Source: Epiperipatus broadwayi
Taxonomy: Eukaryota > Onychophora > Udeonychophora > Euonychophora > Peripatidae
Assembly (NCBI GenBank): GCA_028023455.1
Contig: JAQFVV010000256.1
Coordinates: forward strand, 1,402,516-1,466,515
Direction of reading: 5' to 3'
DNA length: 64,000 nucleotides
Part shown: one piece after another, positions 34,629 through 48,465 of the stretch
How positions within the stretch are numbered: the first letter of the stretch is position 1
Layout of the letters: every line of letters begins with the position of its first letter
Position numbers and translations under genes: made by a program
The notes under the pieces: generated by a model
What the model was told of the DNA's origin: nothing
Seen by the model: the letters and a program-made list of their open reading frames with translations, nothing else
The model's database searches: none

Positions 34629-36714
34629 GTAAGGCATTTAAAGGAAATCCTTTTAATATTAATATGAGTAAGAATGTATTGTTTGCAAGTTTGTAAAAAC
34701 TGATTCTTTAAGAATCCAACTTATAAATTATAGTAAACTCTTCAGACTTAGTTAATCTATGAAATACGTTTATATTTTCAATGTTGGTGTTTAATAACCA
34801 TTATTTATTTATAAACTTATTAGAATTTTATCTGGTTTATTATCTGAAACAATATGTTGGTTTGATTAATAATTATAAAAATCCTTACTATTATAAAAAT
34901 GTCACGTGTTTAAAGTATTGATGCTTGATTTACTCACCATTTAAGAACCTATGGTAGGTAAACCATTTTTTATCTGACCAAGTAAATGACATTAAGTGGA
35001 CTTTGTTTGCAGTTTATTTAAAATGATTCTTTAGGGATCTAACTTAATGCATTATGACAATCCATTCAGACTTAGTTGGTCTTTTAAGTTTATATTCTCA
35101 GTGCTACATATTTAATAGCTGTGGTTTAGTTATGATCTTAGTTTGCTTAAACATTTTGAATGGTAGCTAAATAATTGTTAACTGTAGCTGAGTGTGATTT
35201 TGGCTGATAAGGTCAGAGTCATAGATTTATTATTATCATAATTTAAAGTTGCTAGAATATTTATCTGAACATTACAATAACATGAGTGTGTTTATATATA
35301 GACAGTTCAATTCTTTATAATATTAATAAATATTTTCAATGATTTTAAAGTATAATAGAATTTTATTCTATAAACTTTGAAGTACAGTGATCCCCATATT
35401 CATGTTTTTAACTTCGTACAATTTAAATAATAATAAAAAAGAAAGAATATTTTTAGTTCTCGTTGAAACCATTGCTACTATATTGCAAAATGTCACAGCA
35501 AAGAAGTGATAAAATCTAACTCTAATTAAAATTTAAATGTTCATTAATTTTACTATCCAGAGTTTTGAATATATATATATAACCAATTCCCCCTCCTCTT
35601 GCATATGGAATTTTTATATTGGGGATGTCACAATTATCAGAAATATTCAATTCTTAAGTTAACAATCAGTTATTTACTGCAATGATTTTTAAAAAAGACA
35701 CACATGGTGCAACAGGTTAATTAATTGTCCAATGTTGAAATATTTTGTCCAAAGTCAACTAGTTATCTTCTTTTGCTGGTCATGTTTTCTAAAGGCATTT
35801 TCTTCTTTAAAGATATTTTTTTGGTCTCTATTAATTTTAGGCATACTATCAGACAACATACCTTTCATAAGATGAACTATCATATGATTTTGCAGGCTTT
35901 CAGATGTCATACACTGTGCTTTTCATATCTTTAAAAACTCAAATGACCAGAGACAATGAATGATGTTACAGATATGCACTTAGTAATTGATATGATTGTC
36001 TATGACTAATAAAGAATAGATTTATATAACACTGATTGTCACTTACACTTGCTTTAAATGATGACTATAGTCTCATAGTCTCTAGGAAATAAAAGCCGTC
36101 ATTCAGTTTTGACTATCATGTTTTTAAATATAGAAGAGAATGATTGTTCCCACATATACGCCCTCATTTCTCCTGCCTTTGAAAAAATCCAATTTCTGTC
36201 TTATTTTTAAAATATCAGGTATTGAAGAAAAAAGAGTCTGAAGAGGTAAAAATCGGTAAATTTGTCATGCATGTTGACAGTCCACCTATTTGTTATCCTT
36301 TACTGTAAGAATAATAACAGCAGCACTGGCAAGAACTTACAGAATGAACATTAAAATTTTGTTTCGGTCAGCTTTTATTAAGCCTTTTAAAGAGGAATTG
36401 AACGGTCTCCTTATAGGTAATAGCAAACTTCTTTCTGGATTTACGTATTACATAAATTACATTTTTTATCATGTAATAAAGCTGTACATCTCTTTGTAGA
36501 ATATGCATATAGAAATATTTTTAAGGTTCCTTAATCCACTTTTATCTTTCAGTTAAAATTACCTAAACACCCTTTTACTAACCAATGTTAGATGGCTATC
36601 TTACTTGGCTGCCTCAATAGCACAACTTTTTTTAACATTTCAGTATTTAACGAAATATTTAAGATAAATGATTTATTTTATTTTTTAAAAAAATTTTCTT
36701 CTTTTTTTTTCCAG
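34629..36714. other. Last calsequestrin intron, with a diverged internal duplication
   Basis: About 100 bases near 34700-34810 (GATTCTTTAAGAATCCAACTT then TTCAGACTTAGTTAATCT) resemble 35020-35125 (GATTCTTTAGGGATCTAACTT then TTCAGACTTAGTTGGTCT). Otherwise the DNA is AT-rich with no gene seen. Confidence 0.6.
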
Positions 36715-36830
36715 AGTTCTTACGGTCTCAGAGTTCTTCTACTGAATCGCAAGAACCTAGGTTTAATCCTGTCTCCAAAGAAGCCATTAACCCAGATCAA
36801 GTGGGACATCAGAGCAAAGAAGAACTGTAA
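36715..36830 (+). CDS. Calsequestrin-like gene, terminal exon ending in KEEL
   Basis: The acceptor TTTTTTTTTCCAG leads into AG|TTC, which joins the single base left by the previous exon to give Glu-Phe. The reading adds 37 codons and stops at TAA 36828-36830. The tail is Ser/Gln/Glu-rich (LRSQSSSTESQEP), not the run of Asp/Glu that lets vertebrate calsequestrin bind Ca2+ in bulk. It ends HQSKEEL; KEEL at the very C terminus is a KDEL-type ER-retrieval signal. The protein is therefore predicted to be a luminal ER/SR protein. The phase match across all four exons supports the model. A separate acidic-tail exon used by alternative splicing cannot be excluded. Confidence 0.8.
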
Positions 36831-39178
36831 TATAAATTAATTTGTTATTTTCTACATGTACAAAAATAATGATGATTATTAAATTTTATCCGATTTTGTT
36901 GATTCATAATTAGTATCCAGTTCGAATTAGCTGATTAAAGTGGGCTTTACTAATTCTGAAAATTAATTATGAGATTCGTTATAAAATTGTGAACCTGGAA
37001 AATATTTCGTTCATATTATTTTGTTTGGTTTTTTTAAAAAAAAGAATTTCATTTCAGTGCGTTAAGTTTTTTTTTAAATAGATATAAGGAAATGAATTAA
37101 TTCCAATTCACATTTGATCACTAAATTAAAGATGTAAGATTTAAATAATTTTTAAAGTTATTAAATAAAAAAAGATATTAGGAAATATTTCTATTTCGAG
37201 TAAAAATCTAATAGATTCCTTTCACTTTTTAATTGCAAATTAATTTTTTTTTTTTTTTCCAAGGTGAACTAATTAACTGATATTTTTAATTAATATTCAG
37301 GTTGTTAAATTAAAGTAAACATTGAAAGAAAACTTTTTTAAATATTTAAATCAAAGATGAAATGTATAGATGTTTAATTTACTCATATGATATGATTAAG
37401 TAAAAATAAATATATGAAATAAAATAAATTAAAACCACTACAATATTCCTGCCATCTAGTGAGCCATTGAATAATTAATTTTTATCTATTTTTAAATAAT
37501 TAATTCTCAATTTTTAAAAAATAAATAAAACAAGCAGTTGTCATTAATAAAAATAATGTATTTTTATTTAAATAATAACAATTTTTATAATATGTGCACT
37601 GCAATACATATATTGTATAAAAACTTTATTCATTACTTACTAATTATTCATTTAGAATTGGAATTTTGTCATTCATAATTTAATTAAAACAAAATTGCCC
37701 AATCCTAGTTAGTTCCTGTAAACAATATATCACACTGAAGATCTACTGCCGTCTACCTATACATTTTGTAAATATTTGTTCGCTTTTTCCACCTGAAACT
37801 GAATAACTTCAAAAAATCAAAACAAATATTTGTATAGTTAAACTTTAAAATATATGGGTTTTTTGTTTGTTTGTTTGTTTGTTTTTAACAATTTTTAATA
37901 TGTAAATTGATAAATGTTTGTTTTGCTTATTAATTTAATTTTGTGATTATTATTTAATATTTGTATTAAAAAACAATCAAACGTGAAAATATATAAATCT
38001 CTGGGACACTTTAAAGTAGGTACAATATAAAATAAAAAGCCAATAAAAATGGGTGAAATTTGAGTGGGGCCTTATTTCCATACATTTGTGTGCATGCACC
38101 TGTATAGATGTGTTTTAGCATATATCTATAGACATACATACGTATCGAAAGATTGATGCTTGAACTATTTTTACAAAACTATTCACTAATTTTTTTTAAT
38201 ATGAAAAAATACATTGGGTTTTTTTTTTTTTTGCAATGATTCAGTTATTTTTCAAACTAAAGCATTTATTCACAGAAAACTATTTCAAAGTTCTAATTTA
38301 ACCATATCTATATTAATCAGAACTGTTTTAGTAGTGTATGTAATATGGAATCATCTAATGCTTAAAAAAGCTTTGCCATTTTTGGATTTTGAGATCTTAT
38401 ATGCCCAAGCTGACTGTTATATTTATGCTATTATTTATATGTATAAATACTAAACATCTCTATATGAAAAAAATTTATTTTATTTTACTGATATTTTTTG
38501 TTGTTATTTTACTTTTATTATAGAACACTAGGTGGTGTTCTATCTGCACTAATTGGTTCATATTAAAATCGTTTTTTAATAGTAAGGAAAAAATCTGATT
38601 TTATTCAATCTTTAATATCTTATGTAAGATTTAAATAAAATAAAAAACACAGAGTTTTATTAAATGATTTTACAATTTAAAAATTATATTAACAAAAAAT
38701 TGAATTAGAGCAATTTTTAAAAAATGTCCTTACAAAAATTAAAAAATTTTATCTATCATTTCAAAATATGTTAGATAAAATATTTTATATACTTTGATGA
38801 CATCATTAAACATATTGTTTTTATCATGATGCTATATTTAAAAACCAAAAGAGTACTTATTATACATGTTTAGATTTTTTTTTACTTATGTTGAAAATCA
38901 ATTGGTTGAGTATGCATTACAAATACCTGTGCATGCACACACACATTTAACAGCAATGTATATTCTGTAAATTTTAGTCAACTGTATATTTATGGTTTTT
39001 TTTTCAATAGTAATTGATGTAATGTTTAAGACTTTTTTTCTGCAATGATGTACGAATGGACTTATTTTATTGTTCAACCTCAAAGTTAACTCATTTAGAG
39101 ATCCTAACTTTTCATCAAGTTTATATGTATGAAATAAGTTAAAAATAAACACTATTATTTATAAAAAAAATGGTTTTT
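36831..39178. other. 3' flank of the calsequestrin-like gene, AT-rich
   Basis: This presumably begins with the 3' UTR. Several AATAAA strings occur (for example near 37166 and 37422), so the polyadenylation site cannot be chosen. A perfect 9-bp-stem hairpin, ATAGAACAC-TAGGTG-GTGTTCTAT, lies at 38520-38543. No gene was seen. Confidence 0.5.
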
Positions 39179-39284
39179 TTTTCATATGTCATAGCATCGG
39201 CTGGGACGCGAACCCACAACCGTCTGCAACCAACTACTTGCTTGCAAGGCGACTGCTATCACCTCTCGGCTAACAACCCTTGAC
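39179..39284 (-). mobile_element. tRNA-derived SINE with 11-bp target duplication
   Basis: On the minus strand the head reads GTTGTTAGCCGAGAGGTGAT, and further on GGGTTCGCGTCCCAGCC, which is close to a B box. The spacing suggests a Ser/Leu-type tRNA ancestor with a long variable arm. The body is short and ends GATGCTATGACATATGAAAA. The direct repeat AAATGGTTTTT flanks it at 39168-39178 and 39285-39295. A weak stem pairing and the target duplication argue for a SINE rather than a working tRNA gene. Confidence 0.7.
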
Positions 39285-39295
39285 AAATGGTTTTT

Positions 39296-41884
39296 GTTAT
39301 ATGTGGAAAGTTAATTATCTAAATAATTATAAAAATGTATGACATATATTTTATAACTATATCTGTAAGATCAGATCATCACACACCATAAACAGTTATT
39401 ACAATGGTCTTCATGGTACCATTTTGTTTGCATTGTGCTATCAAATTAATGACTTGAAAATTTCAATTTTCTAAAGACAACTTGTGTATCCAGCATTTAG
39501 GCTTCAAAACTAGTTCAATCACATCTTAAAATTTATTGATACAATAACTTATAGTTTAAAAAATATTAAATAAAAAAATTTAGACTTAAATTTCATTTGG
39601 CAATAATCACTTTTATTTTTGCAACTCAATAATATTGCTATAACTGTAGTTTGAACCCATGATAGCATATTGCTGCTATGAACTTGAAAATTAAAATTTT
39701 GTTTCAAGGAACCTTGAAACATAAAACTATTGATGGTAGCAATTCTCTAAAGTTTAAAAAAGCAAAGAAAAAATGAAAATAATCGATTTTATCTTGTAAA
39801 AAAAAAAAATTAGAAAGCTTCTTGGTTATTTTAGAATTTACTGCCCATTTGTAATATTTTCTTATAAAAAATGTATAGTAGGATTCCTTGTGCTGAATTT
39901 AAATATTAGAATTTAATATAAGTATATATTAAAACCAGTAAAAACATTCAATTTGTGAATTGGAGATATGAATTTTTAAACATGTTCTAACAGGTGGTAA
40001 AGAATCCATTAGAAAAAGATTTAGAAATTGGTTGAATTTAGAAGTGAAGAAATTCATAGCTTATTTTAGGTTTGACAAAATTGCTACTATTAATACTTTG
40101 CATTTTTGGGATTATTTTAAATAAAATTTTAATTTTCTAATTCATAATGTAGGTAGTTATTGTTATTACAAAACAATCTTGCACACTTGAAAATATCACA
40201 CATAATCACTTTATCAAGAATGAAAAACAAAATTAACAAGTTATTTTGTTTTGGGGGAAAAATAATCATTGGATTAAATTATTTACATACCTAGATATTA
40301 AAAGTGTCACCAATGTCATCTCATTTCTGAAAAAATGTATAAGATCTGGTAATGTATCATCACTTGTAATGACATAGTATTCTTTCCTCAAATAATTATA
40401 TATTGTGAAAGAACAATTTTTAGTGCTAACAAAAAAAGAATCTTTCTTTCCTTTGTGCTTTAAAAGAAAATCCATGGCTACCTCAAAAAATTTCAGTTCA
40501 AACAAGCCCTCTTTTTGATATTGTAAATTTTCTGTGGAAGACATCTTTTGGAGATCATCAAGTCCTTATCCTCATTAACATTCTGTTCTGAGGTATATAA
40601 AACACTATATTATTTTCCAAATGCTCCATAAGTTTATAAAACTACTGAACTTTGGATTTTGCATGGAAGTTTTCATTGAAAATTTTATTATAGTAAAGTG
40701 AAAAAACTTCATCAGCAAATAAAATCTAAAAGCTTCTTTTTGACAATGGTCAATGGCCATTTCTGTTGCAGCAATTTGTTAAGTTCCTTAAAATGCTTTA
40801 CATAATTGGATACAAATAAATTTAATCAAGATTGATCAGAAATCCAGATGGAGCACTAAACTTATTTAGCACAATCCAATCTGAACAAGTTTGCAGATGT
40901 AATTAAATAGAAAATACTTTTATTAACATTAAATGAATGTGCAACTGTTAAATCACGTAATATCAAGTCAAATCAGTACTGATAAGCAAGATTTATATTT
41001 AAAAAATGGTATATATTTGTGAATATTATTAATTACATGATGCAATGTATTGACGCTACCACTAGTCCTGTTATTCAAATTGGTATCTTCTACTGTATAC
41101 ATTATATTTATAAATCTCTAAACATTCCTAATTTCTTGATTACAATTTGCCCATTCTAAAAAAAAAACCCTCATCAACTCCTTTTTGTCTCTATTTTTCC
41201 TCTTATTATATATGATTCACAATTTTATTTTTTCTATAACTTTATTAAAATTATCTTACATAATTTAGTGCAGTGATAGAGTCCTGAACTCTGGAATTCA
41301 ACATCCATGAATCATTGTTTCACTTCCTTGGTTCTCAAACTTCTTATGAACTTTTCAGAGACAAAGTATTCAATTTTTTTAAAAACTAAAACTGTTCAAC
41401 ATTTTCTACTCCACATTCCCACAAATCTCATCAGTTTCATTAGTGATTTTAATTTGATATCATATTTGTGCAATATTTTTAATTTTCCATAATATTTCCT
41501 TTTTTTTACTTACTAAATATAGGTCCTTCTATTGCAATCCCTAAGTCATCACACATCTAATATTCTATTTTTATATAGATATATTGAATTATAATCCCCA
41601 TCTAATTCTCTTGTGCATCCTCTTACCTGTTTTAACTAACTTATTTGAATTGTGAAAGTAAATGTTCAAAGTGCTGATCCAGGAGAACCTTCTTCATCAG
41701 CTATGCCATACACTAAGTATCACCAATTATAAATAATAATAGGCTTAAATTTATTTATATTAAGCTGATGTCATTGTTTTTATTTTAAAATCTGAAAGAT
41801 AAAATATATGCAATTCTTAAATCTGATGCTCTTTATAGTCAATAAGCAAACATATACTTAAATCCTCCCATTCATAATATTATG
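39296..41884. other. AT-rich stretch, no recognised gene
   Basis: No exon, RNA gene or element was securely recognised. A short tRNA-like patch at about 41262-41335 (TTTAGTGCAGTGATAGAGTC, then a CCTGAACTCTGG block) may be an old SINE head. The 92-codon minus-strand reading at 40266-40544 has no recognisable motif. Confidence 0.45.
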
Positions 41885-42490
41885 TTGCATGGTTTTGCAA
41901 TATCACCATCTTCGACCACTATCAATACAGTGGAGAATTGTCTTTCCCATGATTAATCCAGTTTCTCTAATATACAGCCTTTCTCCTCTATATCACTCCA
42001 ATAAACTTTTATTTCATCCATTCATCTCACACGTGGTCTCTTTCTAGATCTTTTACAACCTTTTGATATCCAGTTTAAGACTTCAACTGTTTATCTATTA
42101 TCATCACTTTTAGCAGTATGTATTTCTGTTAAATGTCCAGGTCTCAGATCCATAAGTAAGAATTGGTAAAACATATCTATTAAAAAAAATTTTTTAACAC
42201 ATTTTTATATTTTATTTTAATATTAAATTGTTTCTACCAAACACACTCCATTTCAGTTTAATTCTATTATGGATTTCATTTATTATGTTTCCAACTATAG
42301 TTATAATTGTTAACTTTTCTAATTAATTGTCAATCCTTATTTTCTTCTTTTGAAAAATTCCATTCAACATTATTTTAGACCCTTTAATACATATCTTTAG
42401 TTCTAATTCCTTATTTTCATTGGATAATTTGACATTTCCTGAATATCTGAAGTCATTATTTGCAAAAAAAATCTAATTATTTGCCAAATT
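41885..42490 (-). mobile_element. Decayed 3' part of RTE-like LINE, minus strand
   Basis: The reverse complement matches the 25700-26480 part of the intact LINE. CAATTCTTACTTATGGATCT then GAGACCTGGACA corresponds to the region encoding TYGSETWTL, and ATTGATAGTGGTCGAAGATG and TGTGAGATGAATGGATGAAA correspond to the basic C-terminal region. Indels and stops are frequent. It is an old, truncated insertion. Confidence 0.75.
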
Positions 42491-45400
42491 TAAATCAGAT
42501 AAATAATCTCCATTTATTTAAATTTTAAATTATACTTTGTAAAATTTATATATGTACCATGTGGTCAAAAGTATATGTTTTGTTCTTAAAAAATGGTTTG
42601 AGAAAAAAATAAATATATGAGACCAAAATAAAAATCATTGCTAATCTAAACAGATTATACTATCTATAAATAGTTCATTGCAAGGTCAAGGCCACTAACA
42701 GCTTCTTGTAGACTAACAACAAAGAAGAAGGCAGTGATCTCTATGCTTGGAAATTTTTGGATGGTTTGAGTAATTTTTTATTCTTATTTCATCCTCTAGT
42801 TAAAAGTATCTAGATACCCATTTACTGATCAAAGATAAATGGTTGGTTATCTGGATCAGTTATGATCCAGCTACCTAAAAAAACAGTATTAATTTCTCCT
42901 GGCCTGAGTTTAAATTCAGTTTGGTCATAGGCATATGTAAATACACAACTGTTGAATCATAAATACTTTTACTGCTGGTATAATTTTGTAATATTAACAA
43001 TGATATAGAATGCTTATACTTTATATCCTGAAAATTATTGAAAATAGCTTTGTGAAATATTATGTAATTACCAATCTCTAAAAAAAATAATGTATAGACA
43101 CAATATTACAATCTTTGACTTTTTTTAATTGCAATACTCTTCAACATCATCACAATTCTGCAGATATCAGAATGAATATGCCAATTATTTTACTTCAAGA
43201 GTGATTAGTGTAAAAGCACACATACACCTATATATATTTAGAAATAAATCTACTCCAGCAAATATATAGATATACACACTCTCAAAGCAGACGTTATTTT
43301 TTTATTAATACCCAAGTCTGTGAAAAATATAAATACATATCAGTTGTATATGTTTATTTATTAAACTTAATAATATATACATTAAATTATTTTAAACGAG
43401 CAAAAAATAATTTATTTTTATATATTTAACTTTCACACAATCTCATTGCCTTCACACATTTATTATGGTGACAACTTTTGCTTTTTAATTAACATTACAA
43501 AGAAATTAAGTCCAACAATTATAAAATCGAAAATGGTAAATAAAAAAGTGGGAGAAATGAAGTAAACACCACTGTTAAATTTATCATAAATATTATTGTG
43601 GTTAATTCATCTCTCTATGTATATATAAGACATATTTTGCAGGTTCATACATTTAAGATTTTAATTAGATATTCCAATGTTTCAACTTGATCACACAAGC
43701 TCTCAACTGGAAAATGAATACTATATAATTGAAGAATCACTGTAAATAGTATATAAAAGACATTTTGCAGATTCATCCATATAAGATTTTAATTAAATAT
43801 TCCAACATTTCGATTTGATCACACAAGCTCTCAACTGAACAGTGAACAGTGTTCACAGTAATTGTTAAAGTTTCATAACTAGAACATAACAACAAATAAA
43901 AAATTCAGAATCTTCAGAGTAATTTGTTTTTCAAAAAAATTCCCAAATATGAAGAAGTCTCTATGCATCATTATGTTTTTGATAAAATTTGATCTTTTTA
44001 GTATCTCAATAGCTCCTCTGATCTTAATTGGTGTAGGTTTTTACATCTGGATAGGATACTGGTCATAAAAAAATCAATATTGTGACCTGAATCCATTACA
44101 TGGATTGAGAGAGCTGATGATGATAAATTAGGGTAAGTATATAAATTCAAGAAATGATTAACAAAATCAAATTATATTCGATAATATACCCCAAAATTTT
44201 GATGATGATGATCAAAATAACTTTGGCAATGAGGATTTTTTTAAGTATAATGATTTCAAAAGTACTTTTAATTTTATTTTTTAGATTCTGGATATTTTAT
44301 CTTTATCAATCATCATCATTTTAATATAATTATATTCTCCCTACTATCATCCAATGGATTGCATGACTTCTCAGGATTAGTGATAAATTAAAGCTTATAT
44401 TTGGAGTAAGTTCAAAAAGCAAAAATAAATTAAATTGGCTAATACAAAAACTTAACAATTTATTTATAATAAATAACTACAATTGTTGCTTATACATTTA
44501 CAAGTAAAAATAAATAAATAAAAATATTGAAAAGAAAAAAAATATATAAATATCAAAAACCTAATATCTTACTATCAAATATAAAAAAAGATATCTAATA
44601 AAAATGTTTTAAAATCATGTTTTTTATAGACAATGTAAGCTTACTATATACATGCATATCTTTAACAATAGCTTTTATCAATCCAATCCTGATTGTGATT
44701 ACCCTCTTTGGGTATTGATAATGAGAATCTTATGACAGATTTCTCCCCTTTCTTTAAAGCAGGCAATATTGCATTCTATGCAACTTCCACATTCATATCT
44801 AGATATAACTGCATAGTTTCCGGTCTTTTGACTGCTATGTTTTTGGTTGTATTAACCACACATAGAAAATAGTCCGTTTTCAGCTAATGACATCATAATT
44901 GCTGAGATGGATAGAATATTGAAAAATACTTTAAAACAAGCAAGAAGATATAGCTATCCAAAGCTATTCTGAGGAAATCTATTTTAACCAGCAGTTGTTT
45001 TTTTTCACCAACTACTTCTTTATAGACATTTTGTCCTCTTTGCATGGGATTAATCTGCACTGATTTTTTCTCAAATCAAGATTAGATAACTGTCACTTTT
45101 TCATATCTATTTATGTTTTTTATCATATTACATGTTTTTAACTCTAACCCTTACTTAAGTCTGTATTAAGATATCAGAATGTTTTTAAAGAACATCTTCA
45201 TTCAGACTTAATGACCTGATTTAATATATATTTTCACAACATGCTTTTTCATAAACACTTTTTACATTTATTTAATTATTTTATAAATAATTATAAAATA
45301 GTTTTTTACTACTGATTAAAAAGAAAGAGAAAAAAATCATTATCAAATTCTGAAATTCATTCTCTAACTTTCTCAATTTTACAGTTTTATAATTTTCAAC

Positions 45401-45690
45401 AATCATATTTAGATTTGACATTCAATTTACTACAAAAAAAAAGATAAATTATTTCTTTAAACCTATTCCAAAAGATAGATTTGAATAGTCACAAAATACA
45501 ATATATTTTCACAATTCAAATTTATTTGCTTGCAGTAAAATTTAATTAAATTAACTAATTTTTTTTTCTTTCTTTACATGAGTTATCATTTTATTAATTA
45601 CAAATTTTACAAAATACATTTTTTGTACCAAATACTTAATGAGTGCTTATTCAACTTGAAATATGTATATTAGACATTATTTATTTTTTT
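42491..45690. other. AT-rich stretch, no recognised gene, one small duplication
   Basis: A ~115-bp unit is repeated at 43630-43745 and 43750-43860, sharing TAAGATTTTAATTA, ATATTCCAA and TTGATCACACAAGCTCTCAA, with about 15 percent differences. Nothing else was recognised. Confidence 0.5.
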
Positions 45691-45699
45691 CACATGTGT

Positions 45700-45780
45700 G
45701 AAGTTATGTATATCATTTGTATGAGATAAAGTGGATAGTTGAAGGGATCCTGAAAGTCTGTGTTCAAATCCCCTATATTA
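45700..45780 (+). repeat. tRNA-type SINE copy
   Basis: It contains ATGAGATAAAGTGGATAGTT, GGGATCCTGAAAGTCTGTG and TTCAAATCCCCTATATTA. It matches the units at 33772-33948 and 15080, with a B-box-like GTTCAAATCCC. Confidence 0.55.
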
Positions 45781-46430
45781 CATCTAAACTCCAAGTATAT
45801 AAATTATACTAGTATTTAAATATTACAAATATTTAATAATACATTTAACTCTATAAATAGATTTTCTTTCATTTTTTTTTAGGTGGTGAAATTTAGGTTG
45901 TGCATATATATTAAATAGACACACGTACATACAAGGCAATATGAAAAATTTAATAATCAATCTATAAGAATCTTTAATCATGGATTTTTGCAATACAATG
46001 AATATGAGCAAATTTGTACTGTTGCAGTATATTACATAACTATATACATTATGCTATCTATTAAGTGAAATATAAATTAATAATAGGGTTGTTGAATTGT
46101 TTTTTTTTTTTCATTTCACTAAATTACTGAAAAGTTAAAATAAAACAATAGCATGATTTGAAGACTTAATGTCATTAATTGTGCTAGATATTAAACCCCA
46201 TTTTTCATATCTGCTTACTACTATAAAAATAAGACTCAGGATTTCAAAGATGATCTTTTAGATTTCACCAATAAAACACACCAACTTAGATAATTCACAA
46301 TTCAATGTATTGATATTTTTTTTTTAAGCTTGCATAGAATATACATCCTATTTTTTGGCTTGACTTTATTTTGAAACAGATATCAACTAAACAGATATTT
46401 TATAAAAATGGTTAAACAAAACCATTGTTT

Positions 46431-46523
46431 TTCATGTGTCATAGCATCAGCTGGGAAGCAAACCCACTAACCTGGGACAACTGCTTTTAAGGCAGCTGTG
46501 ATGACCTCTCAACCACCAATGCT
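46431..46523 (-). repeat. Second copy of the 39-kb tRNA-derived SINE
   Basis: It matches 39179-39284 in order: TCATGTGTCATAGCATCAGC, GGGAAGCAAACCCAC, GGCAGCTGTGATGACCTCTC, and AACCACCAATGC. It is more diverged, and the B-box and anticodon-arm regions are changed. No clear target duplication was found. Confidence 0.6.
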
Positions 46524-46837
46524 TATTGAATAATGGCATTAAAAATCTTTCTTACTTTATTATTTTATAATTCAATTACATAAATTTTGCATTTATAAAT
46601 AGAGTAGCTCCAACTTGGATGCTAAAATAATACATGAACATTATTCTAATTAACATTACATATTATAAATACCAACCATTACAGTAAAGTTTGTAAAATT
46701 GGAAACACTATGAAAAAGATAAAAGAAATTATGTGATAAACTTGCTCAGGAAATCATGCGATATTTGCACACCCTAATTAAACATTGAACATTTAACACT
46801 TTCATTCAGATATCTGATCCAATTTTTTTTTTATATC

Positions 46838-46915
46838 TTGGCTCACAATGGATCTTGAAATCTTTAGCTCTGAGACTACAACTCTAACTACTGAGTTAAA
46901 TCATAAAAGGCACAA
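46838..46915 (-). repeat. tRNA-like SINE head, decayed
   Basis: The minus strand reads TTTAACTCAGTAGTTAGAGT, then GTAGTCTCAGAGCTAAAGAT and TTTCAAGATCCATTGTGAGC. It shows an A-box-like start and a damaged B box. It is one isolated copy. Confidence 0.45.
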
Positions 46916-46924
46916 GGAATACGG

Positions 46925-48190
46925 CCAATCTATCACTGGAAATTTTCAAATGTTTTATTGATCAATCAAAATAAATTTTCTAAAAGATGTATTGAAATCA
47001 TAAATGTTCTAAATTTTTGTAAAAACATCAGATTTTTAAAATATTAAAAAAGTCTGCACTCCATTAAACAAATTCTATAAAAAATGGAGTGTTATAAATA
47101 TTGATTCTGTACGATTAGTGTGATCTTGTAAATCTGCATGGTATGAGGATAGCAGATTACAATTGGTTTATTTATACATCACATAGTTGGTTGCTTGAAT
47201 TTAATATAACATTTTGGAATCAAAATAGATAAACTGAGTAGAAATATTTCATTCAAATGACCCAACTATGATTGTTTTATTATTTATTTTCTTCAGTTAA
47301 TCACTCATTCAGAAATTTAAACTTTTGAGTCAACCACTCACTGAACTGCTCAGAATTACATAAATGATAGTGATTGTGTTTTTATTGCTCTTTTATAATG
47401 CTTATTGTCAAAAAAAAAATTTTGCAGTCATAAAATGTTCTTCCTAACAAATTTACTTGCAAGATTAATGCATCATTCTATAATTAATCAAAGTCCTTTA
47501 TCTTCAATAAGATGATCTACTATAGCAACATTGTCATAATCTTGTATTCTCACAGTACGTTAATAAGAATTAAAAAAACATGAATCATTCACTCATTTTT
47601 ATACTATTTACTACAGAATATTTTTAAGAAATTTTTATTTATGTTTAAATTATGATCACTGCTAATTTTATTACAATTATAGACTGTTAAAAGCTATCTT
47701 CATTTCTTAAGCACAGTACAAGTGTGTAAACACATGCTTATACATAAAGTATTACAACGATAATAAATATTCATAATATCAACTACAAAAACACTGATAT
47801 ATTTTCAATTACTTTTGTCAACTGTAAAATATTTTTAATTTCCTGGAGGTAAATTCATTATGTGATATCCCAAGATTTATCAGTTTTACTTCAAACATTT
47901 ACTTGATGAACTAATCCTCCAGAAATTGAAAAAGTTGCATAAGTAACTGTAAGTACTATAATGTTTTTATAACTATTATTGTGAATATTTACTATTACTG
48001 TTAATACTTTACAGTTTAATTTATTATTACAATTGTCAAACTTATAATGGATATTTTAATTGTTTTATATCTATATATATTGGGGGAAAATGGGAAGATA
48101 AGATGATTTGAATGCTTTCTCTTGTAGCATTTATCATAAAAAAAATAAACTTGTTTAGAGCTATTTGCATGCTCTTAATATTATAAATAC
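46925..48190. other. AT-rich stretch, no recognised gene
   Basis: No ORF, element or RNA gene could be supported. Confidence 0.5.
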
Positions 48191-48194
48191 TATA

Positions 48195-48465
48195 ATAGGA
48201 CTTCGGTTGTCACAAGAAAGAGGGAGTGCATCTTACTATGGTCAGACCTGGGGTCCTTAATGGCATGGCAAAATGCTCCCAAGATTATAACCACCTTCAG
48301 TATGGTAATCTCAATGTTTACTGGTTAAATTTAGATGTGGTTTGGACTAATTCATCCACATCTCACCCCTCTTCCAGTCTCCATTATGCCACAATAGTCA
48401 AACTCTGGGAGAATCCACAATTGGCTGTCTTCAGGGATGGGCTTACTCAACTTAACTAACTATTG
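48195..48465. other. Unexplained higher-GC segment
   Basis: Base composition rises sharply against the surroundings. A 77-codon + strand reading (48226-48459) starts MHLTMVRPGV and holds WTNSSTSHPSSS, but it matches no family I know and is not splice-bounded in an obvious way. It may be an old exon, a processed pseudogene piece or a repeat. Confidence 0.4.

Noticed and set aside
34508-34696. Stand-alone 62-codon gene
   Set aside because: It is the penultimate calsequestrin exon read through its GTAAGG donor; phase and homology fit the spliced model.
39179-39284. Possible functional tRNA gene
   Set aside because: Stems are imperfect, it is flanked by an 11-bp target duplication, and a sister copy with the same non-tRNA tail exists at 46431; it is a SINE.
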